A stretch of DNA of 64,000 bases from the NCBI RefSeq assembly GCF_001645125.1, contig NZ_LXKA01000198.1, positions 58,424-122,423 on the forward strand, given 5' to 3'. The position numbers and the translations under genes are program-made. The notes under the pieces were generated by a model, which was given only the letters and a program-made list of their open reading frames with translations, did no database searches and had not been told where the DNA came from. The stretch comes from Paraburkholderia ginsengiterrae. GTDB taxonomy: Bacteria; Pseudomonadota; Gammaproteobacteria; Burkholderiales; Burkholderiaceae. Positions within the stretch are counted from its first letter, which is position 1, and each line of letters opens with the position of its first letter. Shown here piece after piece: positions 18,667 through 28,600 of this stretch.

Positions 18667-19686
18667 TTACTGCTGGCTAAGCGTGAGGGAGAGCAGGCGT
18701 GCCGTGATATCCACAATCGGAATCACGCGGTTGTAGGCCATGCGGGTGGGTCCGATCACGCCGAGCGTGCCGACGATCTTGCCGTTCACTTCGTACGGCG
18801 CAGTCACCACGCTCATTTCCTCGATCGGCACCAGATTCGATTCGCCGCCAATGAAAATCTGCACACCCGCCGCGTGACTCGACACGTCGAGCAATTGAAG
18901 GAGACTGGTCTTTTGGTCGAACACATCGAACAGCTTGCGCAGGCGCGCCATGTCCGACGAAAGGTCGGCGACTTCGAGCAGGTTGCGCTCACCGGAAATC
19001 AGCACGGTCTCGCCAGTGTCGGTTTCATCCGTGCTCGCCGTCACCGCGGCGTGCATCAGCGTGGTCATGTCGCCGCGCAGTGCGTCGATTTCCTCGCGCA
19101 GGCGGCGGCGCACCTCGTCGAACGAAAGGCCCGCGAAGTGCGCGTTGATGTAATTGGAGGCTTCGACCAGTTCCGACGGCGAGAAGTCGCGCTGGGTCGC
19201 CATCATGCGGTTCTGCACGTCGCCTTCCGGCGTCACGATGATCAGCAGAATGCGCTTGTCGGACAAGCGCATGAACTCGATCTGCTTGAACACGTGGCTG
19301 CGCCGCGGCGTGAGCACCACACCGGCGAACTGCGACAGATTGGACAGCACGCTAGCCGCCGCGGCCACGATTTTCTGCGGTTCGCCTGCCTGCAGCGTAG
19401 TCTTGACGGTGCGCGTCACGGCTTCTTCGTCCGCGGCGGACTCCACCGTCAGCATGGTGTCCACGAACAGGCGATAGCCGCGCGGCGTGGGAATGCGGCC
19501 GGCGGAAGTATGCGGACTGATCACGAGCCCAAGATCCTCGAGGTCGGACATCACGTTGCGGATCGTTGCCGGGCTCAGTTCGAGGCCCGAATAACGCGAC
19601 AGCGTGCGCGAGCCGACCGGCTGACCTTCGGCGATGTAGCGCTCGATCAGCGTTTTGAGGAGGGTTTGTGCGCGAGGATCTAGCAT
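18667..19686 (-). CDS. hrcA: Heat-inducible transcription repressor HrcA
   Basis: A 339-aa repressor that in other bacteria binds CIRCE and needs GroE for activity. The N-terminal winged helix is [20 protein letters not shown], then [19 protein letters not shown] and [20 protein letters not shown]-like central region and the C-terminal [15 protein letters not shown] complete the family profile. ATG 19686 ([10 protein letters not shown]) is chosen over the longer frame. Its target is not in this window: no CIRCE motif (TTAGCACTC-N9-GAGTGCTAA) was seen near grpE or dnaK. Confidence 0.94.
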   Translation of the reverse strand: MLDPRAQTLLKTLIERYIAEGQPVGSRTLSRYSGLELSPATIRNVMSDLEDLGLVISPHTSAGRIPTPRGYRLFVDTMLTVESAADEEAVTRTVKTTLQAGEPQKIVAAAASVLSNLSQFAGVVLTPRRSHVFKQIEFMRLSDKRILLIIVTPEGDVQNRMMATQRDFSPSELVEASNYINAHFAGLSFDEVRRRLREEIDALRGDMTTLMHAAVTASTDETDTGETVLISGERNLLEVADLSSDMARLRKLFDVFDQKTSLLQLLDVSSHAAGVQIFIGGESNLVPIEEMSVVTAPYEVNGKIVGTLGVIGPTRMAYNRVIPIVDITARLLSLTLSQQ

Positions 19687-20004
19687 GACGGAAAATTTTA
19701 GCTCAATGGCACGACTACCGCGAGCGCTAAGGGCGCCCATCCCTGACGAACGCGCCACCGGCTGGCCGGACGGCGCTTCGTCTTCGGTCCGGCGCGTTCC
19801 CCGGCATTCGTCCTGGCGCGGCGCCGGCCAACGCGTGAGCGGCCCGGCAGCCGGCGCCGCGCCGCACTTTACCCGGCGCGCATGTCATCAAGACTTCACC
19901 ATTCTAACGATAATCGCGAGATGCGCTGGCGGCCCGCGCGCGCCGGCCCGCCACCGGGTCTGTCTGCGGTTCTTTTCAGACCCTACCTATGGTGTAATGC
20001 CGGC
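19687..20004. other. Divergent hrcA/nadK spacer
   Basis: 318 bp without a gene. It must carry promoters for both neighbours, but no convincing -35/-10 pair stands out; GATAAT at about 19909 is a possible -10 on the plus strand. Its main feature is the 14-bp inverted repeat listed separately. Confidence 0.4.
19815..19863. repeat. 14-bp perfect inverted repeat, hrcA/nadK spacer
   Basis: GGCGCGGCGCCGGC (19815-19828) and its exact reverse complement (19850-19863) are separated by 21 bp. Each arm contains the palindrome GGCGCC. It could form a very stable hairpin in either transcript. No U-run follows. Confidence 0.6.
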
Positions 20005-20907
20005 ATGCAAGTGACCAGCCAGTTCAAGACCGTCGCGCTCGTTGGGCGCAACAACACACCGGGCATCGGCGAGCCGCTGACCGCGCTCGCCTCGAGCATC
20101 GCCAAGCGCGGCTTCGAGGTCGTGTTCGAGGCCGAGACTGCCGCCGAAATCGGCGTGACCGAGTATCCGGCGCTCCGCCCCGCGGAGATCGGCGCGCGCG
20201 CCGACGTCGCCGTGGTGCTGGGCGGCGACGGCACGATGCTCGGCATCGGCCGCCAGCTTGCGCCGTACCGCACACCGCTGATCGGCATCAACCACGGGCG
20301 GCTGGGCTTCATTACCGACATCCCGATCTCGGACATGCACGAGCTCGTGCCGCAAATGCTGTCCGGCAAGTTCGAGCGCGAGGAACGCGTGCTGCTCGAA
20401 TCGCGCATCATGCGCGGCGGCACCCCGATCTACCACGCGCTGGCCTTCAACGACGTGGTGGTCAACCGAAGCGGCTTCTCGGGCATGGCGGAACTGAGTG
20501 TCTCGGTGGACGGCCGGTTCATGTACAACCAGCGCTCGGACGGCCTGATCGTCGCCACCCCGACCGGCTCGACCGCTTACGCGCTGTCCTCGCAAGGGCC
20601 GATCCTGCATCCGCAATTGCAGGGCATCGTGCTGGTGCCGATCGCCCCGCATGCACTATCGAACCGTCCGATCGTGCTGCCGGACGATTCGAAAGTCAGC
20701 ATTCAGATCGTCTCGGGACGTGAAGTGAACGTCAATTTCGACATGCAGTCGTTCACCTCGCTGGAACTCGGCGACATCATCGAAGTGCGCCGCTCGCGTC
20801 ATACGGTGCCGATGCTGCATCCGGTCGGCTACAGCCATTTCGCCACGCTGCGCAAGAAGCTGCACTGGAACGAATATCCGTCGCACGAAGAAGACACCAA
20901 GCCCTGA
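20005..20907 (+). CDS. nadK: NAD kinase
   Basis: A 300-aa enzyme that phosphorylates NAD to NADP. The diacylglycerol-kinase-like GGDG motif is in [15 protein letters not shown]. The second signature is [31 protein letters not shown] and the C-terminal INFD-type segment VNVNFDMQS are also conserved. ATG 20005 ([12 protein letters not shown]) is preferred; the 41 extra residues of the longer frame have no family match. It is divergent from hrcA and 73 bp before recN. Confidence 0.97.
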   Translation: MQVTSQFKTVALVGRNNTPGIGEPLTALASSIAKRGFEVVFEAETAAEIGVTEYPALRPAEIGARADVAVVLGGDGTMLGIGRQLAPYRTPLIGINHGRLGFITDIPISDMHELVPQMLSGKFEREERVLLESRIMRGGTPIYHALAFNDVVVNRSGFSGMAELSVSVDGRFMYNQRSDGLIVATPTGSTAYALSSQGPILHPQLQGIVLVPIAPHALSNRPIVLPDDSKVSIQIVSGREVNVNFDMQSFTSLELGDIIEVRRSRHTVPMLHPVGYSHFATLRKKLHWNEYPSHEEDTKP

Positions 20908-20980
20908 GTGGCGATCACGCCCGGAACGCGAACGCCGCTTGCTGCCGAAACCTGACTCTCAAGCTCATCAGACGACCTCC

Positions 20981-22651
20981 ATGCTTCGCCACCTCTCGAT
21001 ACGCGACTTCGTCATCGTCGCCGCGCTCGACCTCGAATTCGACAGCGGCTTTACTGTTTTTTCCGGCGAAACCGGCGCCGGCAAGTCGATCCTGATCGAC
21101 GCGCTGGCGCTCGCGCTCGGCGCCCGCGCCGATGCGAACGTGGTGCGCACCGGCGAGAGCCGCGCGGATATCACCGCGGAATTCGAGACCCATGCGCAGG
21201 TCGAGCAATGGCTCGACGAGCAGGCGCTCGGCACGGCCGACGACGAGGACCATCAAGGCGGCACGGTGATGCTGCGGCGCGTGGTGGATGCCAACGGCCG
21301 CTCGCGCGCCTTTATCAACGGCACGGCCGCCACGCTCGCCCAGTTGCGCGAAGTCGGCGAGATGCTGGTGGATATCCACGGCCAGCACGCTCACCAGTTG
21401 CTGATGCGCCCGGACGCGCAACGCGAACTGTTCGACACGCACGCAGGCCTCGCCGAAGCGTCGGCCACCGTCACACGAGCATGGCGCGCCTGGCGCGAGA
21501 AGGTTCAGGCGGTCGAGCACGCGCAAACGCGCGACCGCGAGCTGCAACTGGAACGCGAGCGCCTCGCCTGGCAGCTCACCGAACTGGACAAGCTCGCGCC
21601 GCAGCCGGGCGAGTGGGAGGAAGTCAACACCGAGCACCGGCGGCTGTCGCACTCGGCCAATCTGATCGACGGTGTGCAAGGCGCGCTCGGCGCACTGTCC
21701 GAATCGGACGAGGCGATGATCACGCATCTTTCCTCGATCGTCTCGAAGGTACGCGACCTCGCGGAAATCGATCCGGCCTTGAACGACGTGCTGGCCGCGC
21801 TCGAGCCGGCCGAAATCCAGTTGCAGGAAGCGGCGTATTCGCTGAGCCACTACGCGCAAAAACTCGAACTCGATCCGGACCGGCTGGCGCAAGTCGAGAA
21901 GCGCCTCGACGCATTGCATTCCGCGGCGCGCAAATTTCGCCTGAAGCCGGAAACGCTGCCCGAAGAACACGAGGCACGACGCGCGCAACTGGCCGCGCTC
22001 GACGCCGCCGCCGACCTCGACAGCCTGCACGCAGCCGAGGCCAAAGCCAAAGAAGACTTCCTCGCCGAGGCGAAGAAACTCTCGAAAGCCCGCGCCAAGG
22101 CCGGCAAGGCGCTGGGCGCGGCGGTCACCACGGGCATGCAGGAATTGTCGATGAAAGGCGGCAGTTTCGAAGTCGCCCTGGTGCCGCTGCCCGAAGGCGG
22201 TGCACATGGTCTCGAGCAGGTCGAGTTCCGCGTCGCCGGTCATGCGGGCGTGCCGCTGCGGCCGCTCGCGAAAGTCGCTTCAGGCGGGGAACTCGCGCGG
22301 ATCAGCCTGGCTCTCGCGGTAATTGCCAGCGCCGCCAGCCCAACGCCCACCCTGATCTTCGACGAAGTGGATACGGGAATCGGCGGGGGCGTCGCCGAAG
22401 TGGTCGGACGGCTGTTGCATCAGCTCGGGCAGGCACGCCAGGTGCTGTGCGTGACGCACTTGCCGCAAGTCGCGGCGCGCGGCGACCATCATTTTCAGGT
22501 GGCGAAAACCGGCAATGGCAAGGGCGGTACGGTCAGCAGCGTGACCTCGCTCGACAAGACGAGCCGCGTCGAAGAAGTCGCGCGCATGCTGGGTGGCCTG
22601 GAGATCACCCCGACCACCCGCAAGCACGCGAAGGAAATGCTGGCGGCCTAG
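20981..22651 (+). CDS. recN: DNA repair protein RecN
   Basis: A 556-aa SMC-like ATPase that helps repair double-strand breaks. The N-terminal Walker A is FSGETGAGKSILIDAL. A long coiled-coil middle follows (many Glu/Arg/Leu, residues about 160-370). The C-terminal ABC signature is KVASGGELARISLALA, and Walker B is TLIFDEVDTGIGGG. ATG 20981 (MLRHLSIRDF) is the start used by the family. The nadK-recN pairing is conserved in many proteobacteria. Confidence 0.97.
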   Translation: MLRHLSIRDFVIVAALDLEFDSGFTVFSGETGAGKSILIDALALALGARADANVVRTGESRADITAEFETHAQVEQWLDEQALGTADDEDHQGGTVMLRRVVDANGRSRAFINGTAATLAQLREVGEMLVDIHGQHAHQLLMRPDAQRELFDTHAGLAEASATVTRAWRAWREKVQAVEHAQTRDRELQLERERLAWQLTELDKLAPQPGEWEEVNTEHRRLSHSANLIDGVQGALGALSESDEAMITHLSSIVSKVRDLAEIDPALNDVLAALEPAEIQLQEAAYSLSHYAQKLELDPDRLAQVEKRLDALHSAARKFRLKPETLPEEHEARRAQLAALDAAADLDSLHAAEAKAKEDFLAEAKKLSKARAKAGKALGAAVTTGMQELSMKGGSFEVALVPLPEGGAHGLEQVEFRVAGHAGVPLRPLAKVASGGELARISLALAVIASAASPTPTLIFDEVDTGIGGGVAEVVGRLLHQLGQARQVLCVTHLPQVAARGDHHFQVAKTGNGKGGTVSSVTSLDKTSRVEEVARMLGGLEITPTTRKHAKEMLAA

Positions 22652-22707
22652 GCGTCCATCGGCTGACTGGCAGCGGCAGGCGCGCGGCACAGCCGCCGCA
22701 CCCGCTC

Positions 22708-25500
22708 TCAGCCAAACACCCGCTGCCACAACGCGAGCACCGCTTCACGCTCGGCCGTCACCAGCGCCGGCTCGACCCGCGCCTTCTCCATTCCGTCCAG
22801 CCGCAACTTGTGCTGCAACCTGCGGTACGTGCGGTAAGCGGCGCCGACCGTCTCCGCTTCCGCCTCGCTCATCAAGCCGAAGCGCGACACTTCCCGCAGC
22901 AGCGCAATGTTGCCGGTATTGCGGATCAACTCTGGATCGCTCGCCGCGTGCAGCAGTACCCAGTACTGCACCGTGAATTCGATATCCACCATCCCGCCGC
23001 GATCGTGCTTCAGGTCGAACAGCGCCGTATGGTTCGGATGCCCGGCCTCGACACGTTCGCGCATCTCGACGATCTCTTTCGCGAGCGGCGCCGCTTCGCG
23101 CGGCGTGGTCAGCACCTGCTCGCGGATCGCCTCGAAGTTCGCGCCGATCTCGGCGTCCCCCGCGCAGTAACGCGCGCGGGTCAGCGCCTGGTGCTCCCAG
23201 ACCCATGCCGTGTTGGCCGCGTCGCCCTCGCGCAGCTGATAGCGGCGAAACGCGTCCAGATCGGTAACGAGCAAGCCCGACTCGCCGTTCGGCCGCAAGC
23301 GCAAGTCGACGTCGAACAGGGTGCCGGCGCCGGTTGCGGTCGTCAGCCACGTAATCAGGCGGCGGGTGTAGGTGGAATAGACGTCGGCGGCGGCATCGTC
23401 GGGATCGTCGTAGAGGAAGATCACGTCGAGGTCGGACGCGTAGCCGAGCTCCTTGCCACCCAGTTTGCCGTACGCAATCACGGCGAAACGCGGCGCCTCG
23501 CGGTGACGTTTGGGCAATTGCTTCCAGACCGCCTCGAGCGTTACGTCGAGCACGGCGTCGGCGAGTTCGGACAGCCGGTCGCTCACATGTTCGACGCTCA
23601 GCTTGCCGGCCAGGTCGATGAGCAGAATGCGGAACACCTCCGCCTGGTGCGCGTGACGCAGCAGATCCATCTGTTGTTCGACGCCGTCGGCGGCGGCCAG
23701 ACGCAGGCGCAACGTGCGTTTGAATTCAGGCCAGTCGAACGGACTGTTGAGCGCTTCATCGTCCAGCAGTTCATCGAGCAATTGAGGATGGCGGATCAGA
23801 TAGCCGGCCGCCCAACGCGACCCGCCCAGCACCGACAGCACGCGATGCAGCGCCTGCGGATATTCCGTCAGCAGCGCGAGATACGCGCCGCGCCGGCTCA
23901 CCGCTTCGAGCAGGTCGAAGAAGCGCGCCACCGTGTCGCCGCGCCGCTCGGCCGGCTCCAGCGTGCGGGCCGCTTCGAGCGCCCGTTGCGCGACGATGTC
24001 GAAACGTTGCCGGCTGCGCTCGGCCAACCCCGCGTAACGCGACGACTGCCACACCGCGCGCAAGCGCGCGAGCAGTTCGCCCGGTTCCGCCACACCCAGT
24101 TCGATCAGACGCGCCTGCAACGCATCCTCGGCGCTGTCGTCGGCGAGCGCGCTGCTCCAGACCCACGCCGCGGCGCCGTCTTCGGGCGCGCCGCAACCGT
24201 CGCGGCCGCTCACCTTGTCAGCGAAAATCTGGTCGAACTGCTGTTCGACCAGTTCGCGATGCGCGTCGAGCCTGGTCATCAACTTTGCGTAGTCGTCACA
24301 ACCCATCGCGTGGGCAAGCGCCGCACGTTCGTCGGGATCGACCGGCATGGCATGGGTTTGTGCGTCGTTGCGGTATTGCAGACGATGCTCGAGCTCGCGC
24401 AGGAAACGGTACGCCTGCGAGAGCTTCACGCAGACCGCGGTATCGATCAGGCCGTGCGCCGCGGCATGCCGCAACACGGCCAGCGTCGGCCGCACGCGGA
24501 AGCCGGCGTCCTGTCCGCCGCGGATCAGCTGGAATACCTGCGCGCTGAATTCGATTTCGCGGATACCGCCCCGCCCGAGCTTGATGTCGTCCGCCTTGTC
24601 GGGCCGCATCGACGCGCGGCGCTGCGCCTCCTGGCGAATCTGCAGATGCAGCGCCCGGATCGCGCTGATCACGCCGAAGTCGAGATAGCGGCGATAAACG
24701 AACGGCGTGACGATCGCGTCGAGCTGCTTCTGCAAACGCTGGGCGGCGTCGCTCGTCCCTTCGGACACGAGGCGGCCCTTGATCCACGCATAGCGCTCCC
24801 ACTCGCGGCCTTGCACGTAGAAATATTCTTCGAGCATACCGAGGCTGCAGACGAGCGGCCCCGAGTCGCCGTTCGGCCGCAGACGCATATCCACCCGGAA
24901 CACGTAGCCGTCGGCGGTAACTTCGGCCAGCGCGCCGATGAGGCGCTTGCCAAGGCGCGTAAAGAAGTCCTGCGTGGCGATCGGCGAACGCTGGCCGCCC
25001 GCGGTCTCGCCGTCCTCTTCATAGACGAAGATCAGGTCGATATCCGACGACACGTTCAGTTCGCGCCCGCCCAGCTTGCCCATTCCCACCACGCCGAGCG
25101 CGAGCCGTTCGCCCTGCGGTCCGCGCGGCTCGCCGTACAGCGTTTCGAGATCGGCGGACAAGACGGCGAGCGCACGCTGGATCGTCGTCTCAGCCAGATC
25201 GGTCATCGTCCCGGTGACCTCGGCGACGTCCGCCTTGCCCGTCAGATCGCGCTCCATCACCGCGCAAAATACCTCCGTACGCAGTTGGCGCAAAGCCCGT
25301 TTGAGTGCATCCTCGCTCAATGGCGCCGCGGCCGCGCCGGCCGCCTCTGCGCACAATGCGTCAAAGCGCGCGTCGATGCGCTCGCGGGTCAACGGCGCGG
25401 ACGCAAGCGCGGCTACGTGTGCCACGAGTGGCGGACGGGCCGCCACGGCACGCGCTGCATATTGCGAATAGCTGGAACTCTGGAGAGTGGCTTCAGTCAT
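22708..25500 (-). CDS. glnE: Glutamine synthetase adenylyltransferase/deadenylase
   Basis: A 930-aa bifunctional enzyme that adenylylates and deadenylylates glutamine synthetase in response to PII and glutamine. Two nucleotidyltransferase domains are visible: an N-terminal one with SSDIDLIFVYEEDGE (deadenylase half) and a C-terminal one with ASDLDVIFLYDDPDD (adenylyltransferase half). FRVDMRLRPNGDSGP and FDVDLRLRPNGESGL are the paired conserved motifs. The frame begins at TTG 25503, but ATG 25500 is the proper start. It is divergent from yhdP. Confidence 0.97.
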   Translation of the reverse strand: MTEATLQSSSYSQYAARAVAARPPLVAHVAALASAPLTRERIDARFDALCAEAAGAAAAPLSEDALKRALRQLRTEVFCAVMERDLTGKADVAEVTGTMTDLAETTIQRALAVLSADLETLYGEPRGPQGERLALGVVGMGKLGGRELNVSSDIDLIFVYEEDGETAGGQRSPIATQDFFTRLGKRLIGALAEVTADGYVFRVDMRLRPNGDSGPLVCSLGMLEEYFYVQGREWERYAWIKGRLVSEGTSDAAQRLQKQLDAIVTPFVYRRYLDFGVISAIRALHLQIRQEAQRRASMRPDKADDIKLGRGGIREIEFSAQVFQLIRGGQDAGFRVRPTLAVLRHAAAHGLIDTAVCVKLSQAYRFLRELEHRLQYRNDAQTHAMPVDPDERAALAHAMGCDDYAKLMTRLDAHRELVEQQFDQIFADKVSGRDGCGAPEDGAAAWVWSSALADDSAEDALQARLIELGVAEPGELLARLRAVWQSSRYAGLAERSRQRFDIVAQRALEAARTLEPAERRGDTVARFFDLLEAVSRRGAYLALLTEYPQALHRVLSVLGGSRWAAGYLIRHPQLLDELLDDEALNSPFDWPEFKRTLRLRLAAADGVEQQMDLLRHAHQAEVFRILLIDLAGKLSVEHVSDRLSELADAVLDVTLEAVWKQLPKRHREAPRFAVIAYGKLGGKELGYASDLDVIFLYDDPDDAAADVYSTYTRRLITWLTTATGAGTLFDVDLRLRPNGESGLLVTDLDAFRRYQLREGDAANTAWVWEHQALTRARYCAGDAEIGANFEAIREQVLTTPREAAPLAKEIVEMRERVEAGHPNHTALFDLKHDRGGMVDIEFTVQYWVLLHAASDPELIRNTGNIALLREVSRFGLMSEAEAETVGAAYRTYRRLQHKLRLDGMEKARVEPALVTAEREAVLALWQRVFG

Positions 25501-25687
25501 CAAGGGTCTGGCTCGCTTCTAGCTTGGGTCAGCGTGGTTCAGTACGTTACGGCACAGGGGCTGGCGGTCTCGCGCAGGTCGCGGGACGGCATGCGGACAG
25601 GGTTTGCAGGAGGTCCGCCGACGCTTTCCCGTGTGTTACATTTCGTCGTTAATTCGCAAAACTACCATACCCGCCACCCGCCGCAGC

Positions 25688-28600
25688 ATGTCCGAGCGAA
25701 ACGAATCCGTCGAACCGCGCGATACCGGGCAGGTCCGGCCCGCGGAAGGAATCGGCCACATCGTGCTGCATCGGGCCTCGCACGTGGTCCTCGCGATCGC
25801 GATCGTCCTTTACTTCATTGCGGCGGCCCTGTTTCTTACCCTGCGCTACGTGGTGCTGCCGCGCGTCGACGAATTCCGTCCGCGGATCGAGGCCATTGTC
25901 TCGGAGAAGCTGCACACGCAGTTCACCATCGGCAAGCTCGCGCCGCATTGGAGCGGCTTCCAGCCGGGTCTCGACGTCACCAATCTGGTCATTCGCGATC
26001 ACGAAGGCAAGCCCGCGCTGACGATTCCGCACGCCACCGCGGCACTTTCCTGGAAGTCGCTCTGGCAGTTTCATCCGGCGCTCTCCAGCCTGATCGTCGA
26101 GCAGCCGGACGTGCTGGTCTCGCGCAGCAGCGACGGCGTGCTCTCGGTGGCGGGCGTGCCGGTGCCGACCCGTCACAGCGGCAACGACACACTGTCCACC
26201 TGGCTATTGCGCCAGCAGGCCATCGTGCTGCGCGGCGGCGCGCTGCGCTGGCGCGACGCGCAGCACGACGCGCCGGAACTGGCGCTGCGCGACATCCGGA
26301 TCGCGATTCTCAACGACGGCTACGATCACCGGCTGGCGCTGCAGGCACCCGCTGACGGCCAGGTCCTGCACGGCCCGATCGATTTCCGCACGCATTTCAC
26401 GCACGCGCGGCTCTCCGCGATCGGCAAACCGATCAACTGGACCGGCCAGGTGTACGTTTCGACCGGCCCGGTCGATCTGCCGACGCTCGCGCGCTACGTC
26501 AATTTCCCGATCGAGACGTTCGCCGGGCGCATCGACAACGCGATCTGGGTCGACTTCACCGACGGCCGCATGAAGTCCGCGGGCGGGCAACTGGCCGGCA
26601 CCGACGTCGCCCTGCGCGTGCGGCCAACCCAGCCCAAGCTGCTCCTGCCCGTTGCCCATTTCTCGTGGCGCCTCGAGGCCGACGAGGGCGGCGAGTACAA
26701 CCTGCAGCTGCACGACATGCGCGCGGAACTCGGCCAGCCACCGCTCGACGACGGCACGCCGCTCACCCGCACGCTCGCGTTCACGACGCTGAACGGCCGC
26801 TACCGGACCGCCTCCCAGCAGCACGGGCAACTCCTCAGCGTGAACGGCGATCGCGTGGATCTGGGCATCCTCGCGGAATTCAGCCGGGCACTGCCGCTGC
26901 CGCGGCGCCTGCTGAACGAACTCGTGCGCTTCAATCCACGCGGTCTGGTGGCCAACTATGTGATCGAGTTCGAGCGCGGCAAACCGGAGTCCGGCGAGGC
27001 GGGCAGCGACCATCGCCCGAGCGGCGCCGAACCGATCGAGCGCTATCGCTTCAAGGGTGATCTGCAAGGCATCAGCGTCGCGGCGCAGGAACCGCCGCCG
27101 GGGCTGACCGCGCGCAATCACCCGCGCGCCGGCATACCCGGCATTGAAAACCTGTGGGGCAGCATCGATGCCGACGAAAACCACGGCACCGCGCTGCTCG
27201 ACACCTCCAATGTCGCAATCACGCTGCCAGGCGTATTCGACGATCCGCGCCTGCTGCTCGACCGCCTGCACGGCCGCGCCGACTGGACCATTGCGCAGAA
27301 GATGCCGGGCGGGAACCACCGGCCCTTCACCATGAAGCTGGCCGATTTCAGCGTCTCGAATGCGGACGTGGATGCCACCGCCACCGCCGACTACAGCAAT
27401 CCCGGCCAGGGACGCGGCTCGCTCGACCTGAGAGCCGACTTCCAGCGCGCCCAGGTCACGCGCATCGTCCGCTATCTGCCGACCAGCATCAGCGAAAAGC
27501 TACGCATCTACCTGGGCCATGGGCTGCAGGCCGGCATGTCTCGCGGCGCCAGCATCGAGATCCACGGCGATCTGACCAAATTCCCCTATTCCCGCGATCC
27601 GGACGCCGGGCTGTTCCATATCGTCGCGCCGTTCAAGGGCGCCAAGTTCGATCCGACGCCCTTCCCGCCGCGCAAGATGAAGAACGGCACGCCGAACGTG
27701 TGGCCGGCGCTCGACGGCATCGACGGGGTGTTCGAACTCAAGCAGAACCTGTTGCGCTTCGACGTCGACCGGGCGCATTACAAGCAGATCGCGCTCACCG
27801 GCGTCAGCGGCAAGATCGACGATCTCGGCACCAAGGCGTCGAGCCTCGTCATCAAGGGTGATGGGCATGGGCCGCTCGCCGACATGCTCGACTATGTCGA
27901 TGCGAGTTCGCTCGGCATCATGGCCAAGCACGAAACCGAGAAAATCCACGCTGAAGGGCCGGCGTCGCTCGCGCTTCAGCTGACGGTGCCGCGCACACCC
28001 AAACCGCACATCGCCGTGGAAGGCGCGGTCGGCTTCCAGAACAACCGTTTGAGCGTGCAGAACGTGCCGCCGCTGTCGCAGCTGAAGGGCAAGGTGCACT
28101 TTACCGAGCATACGGCGCAGGTGGATCGTCTCTCCGGGCAGTTCCTCGGCGGCGACATGCACGCGAACGGCGGCCTGAAGAAGGACGGCACGTACGCGCT
28201 CGACCTCGGCGGCCACATCGCCGTCGACGCGGCGCGCGGCCTCGATCTGCATGGCGCCGCCGCGCAGGTGCTCACGCACATGAGCGGCAGCGCGCCCTAC
28301 GCGTTTAACGTGCGGGGCGCGAAGGGCCGCCTGCCGGAGGTGACGGCAAACTCCGATCTGACGGGACTCGCGCTCGACTTCCCGGCGCCGTTCAACAAGC
28401 CGGTCGGCACGCCCATGCCGCTGCGCTTCGCGGTCAGCCCGTCCGCCGCGCCGGGCGACGCCGGCCTGGAGCGCGCTGATGTCACCCTCGGACCGATCGC
28501 CGCCACCTATCTGCTGCGTTATCAGCCAAAAACACCGCCGACGGTCGTGCGTGGTGCGATCGGCGTCAACAAGCCCGCCGATCTGCCGTCCGACGGCGTG

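Noticed and set aside
15517-19686. CIRCE operator for HrcA
   Set aside because: No TTAGCACTC-N9-GAGTGCTAA-like element was seen upstream of grpE, dnaK or hrcA; GAGTGC at about 16734 has no matching arm.
21208-26355. 1715-codon open frame on the plus strand
   Set aside because: It runs out of phase through recN, antisense through glnE and into yhdP, all of which have clear family motifs. Its translation is Arg/Ala-rich with no domain; long shadow frames are expected at this GC content.
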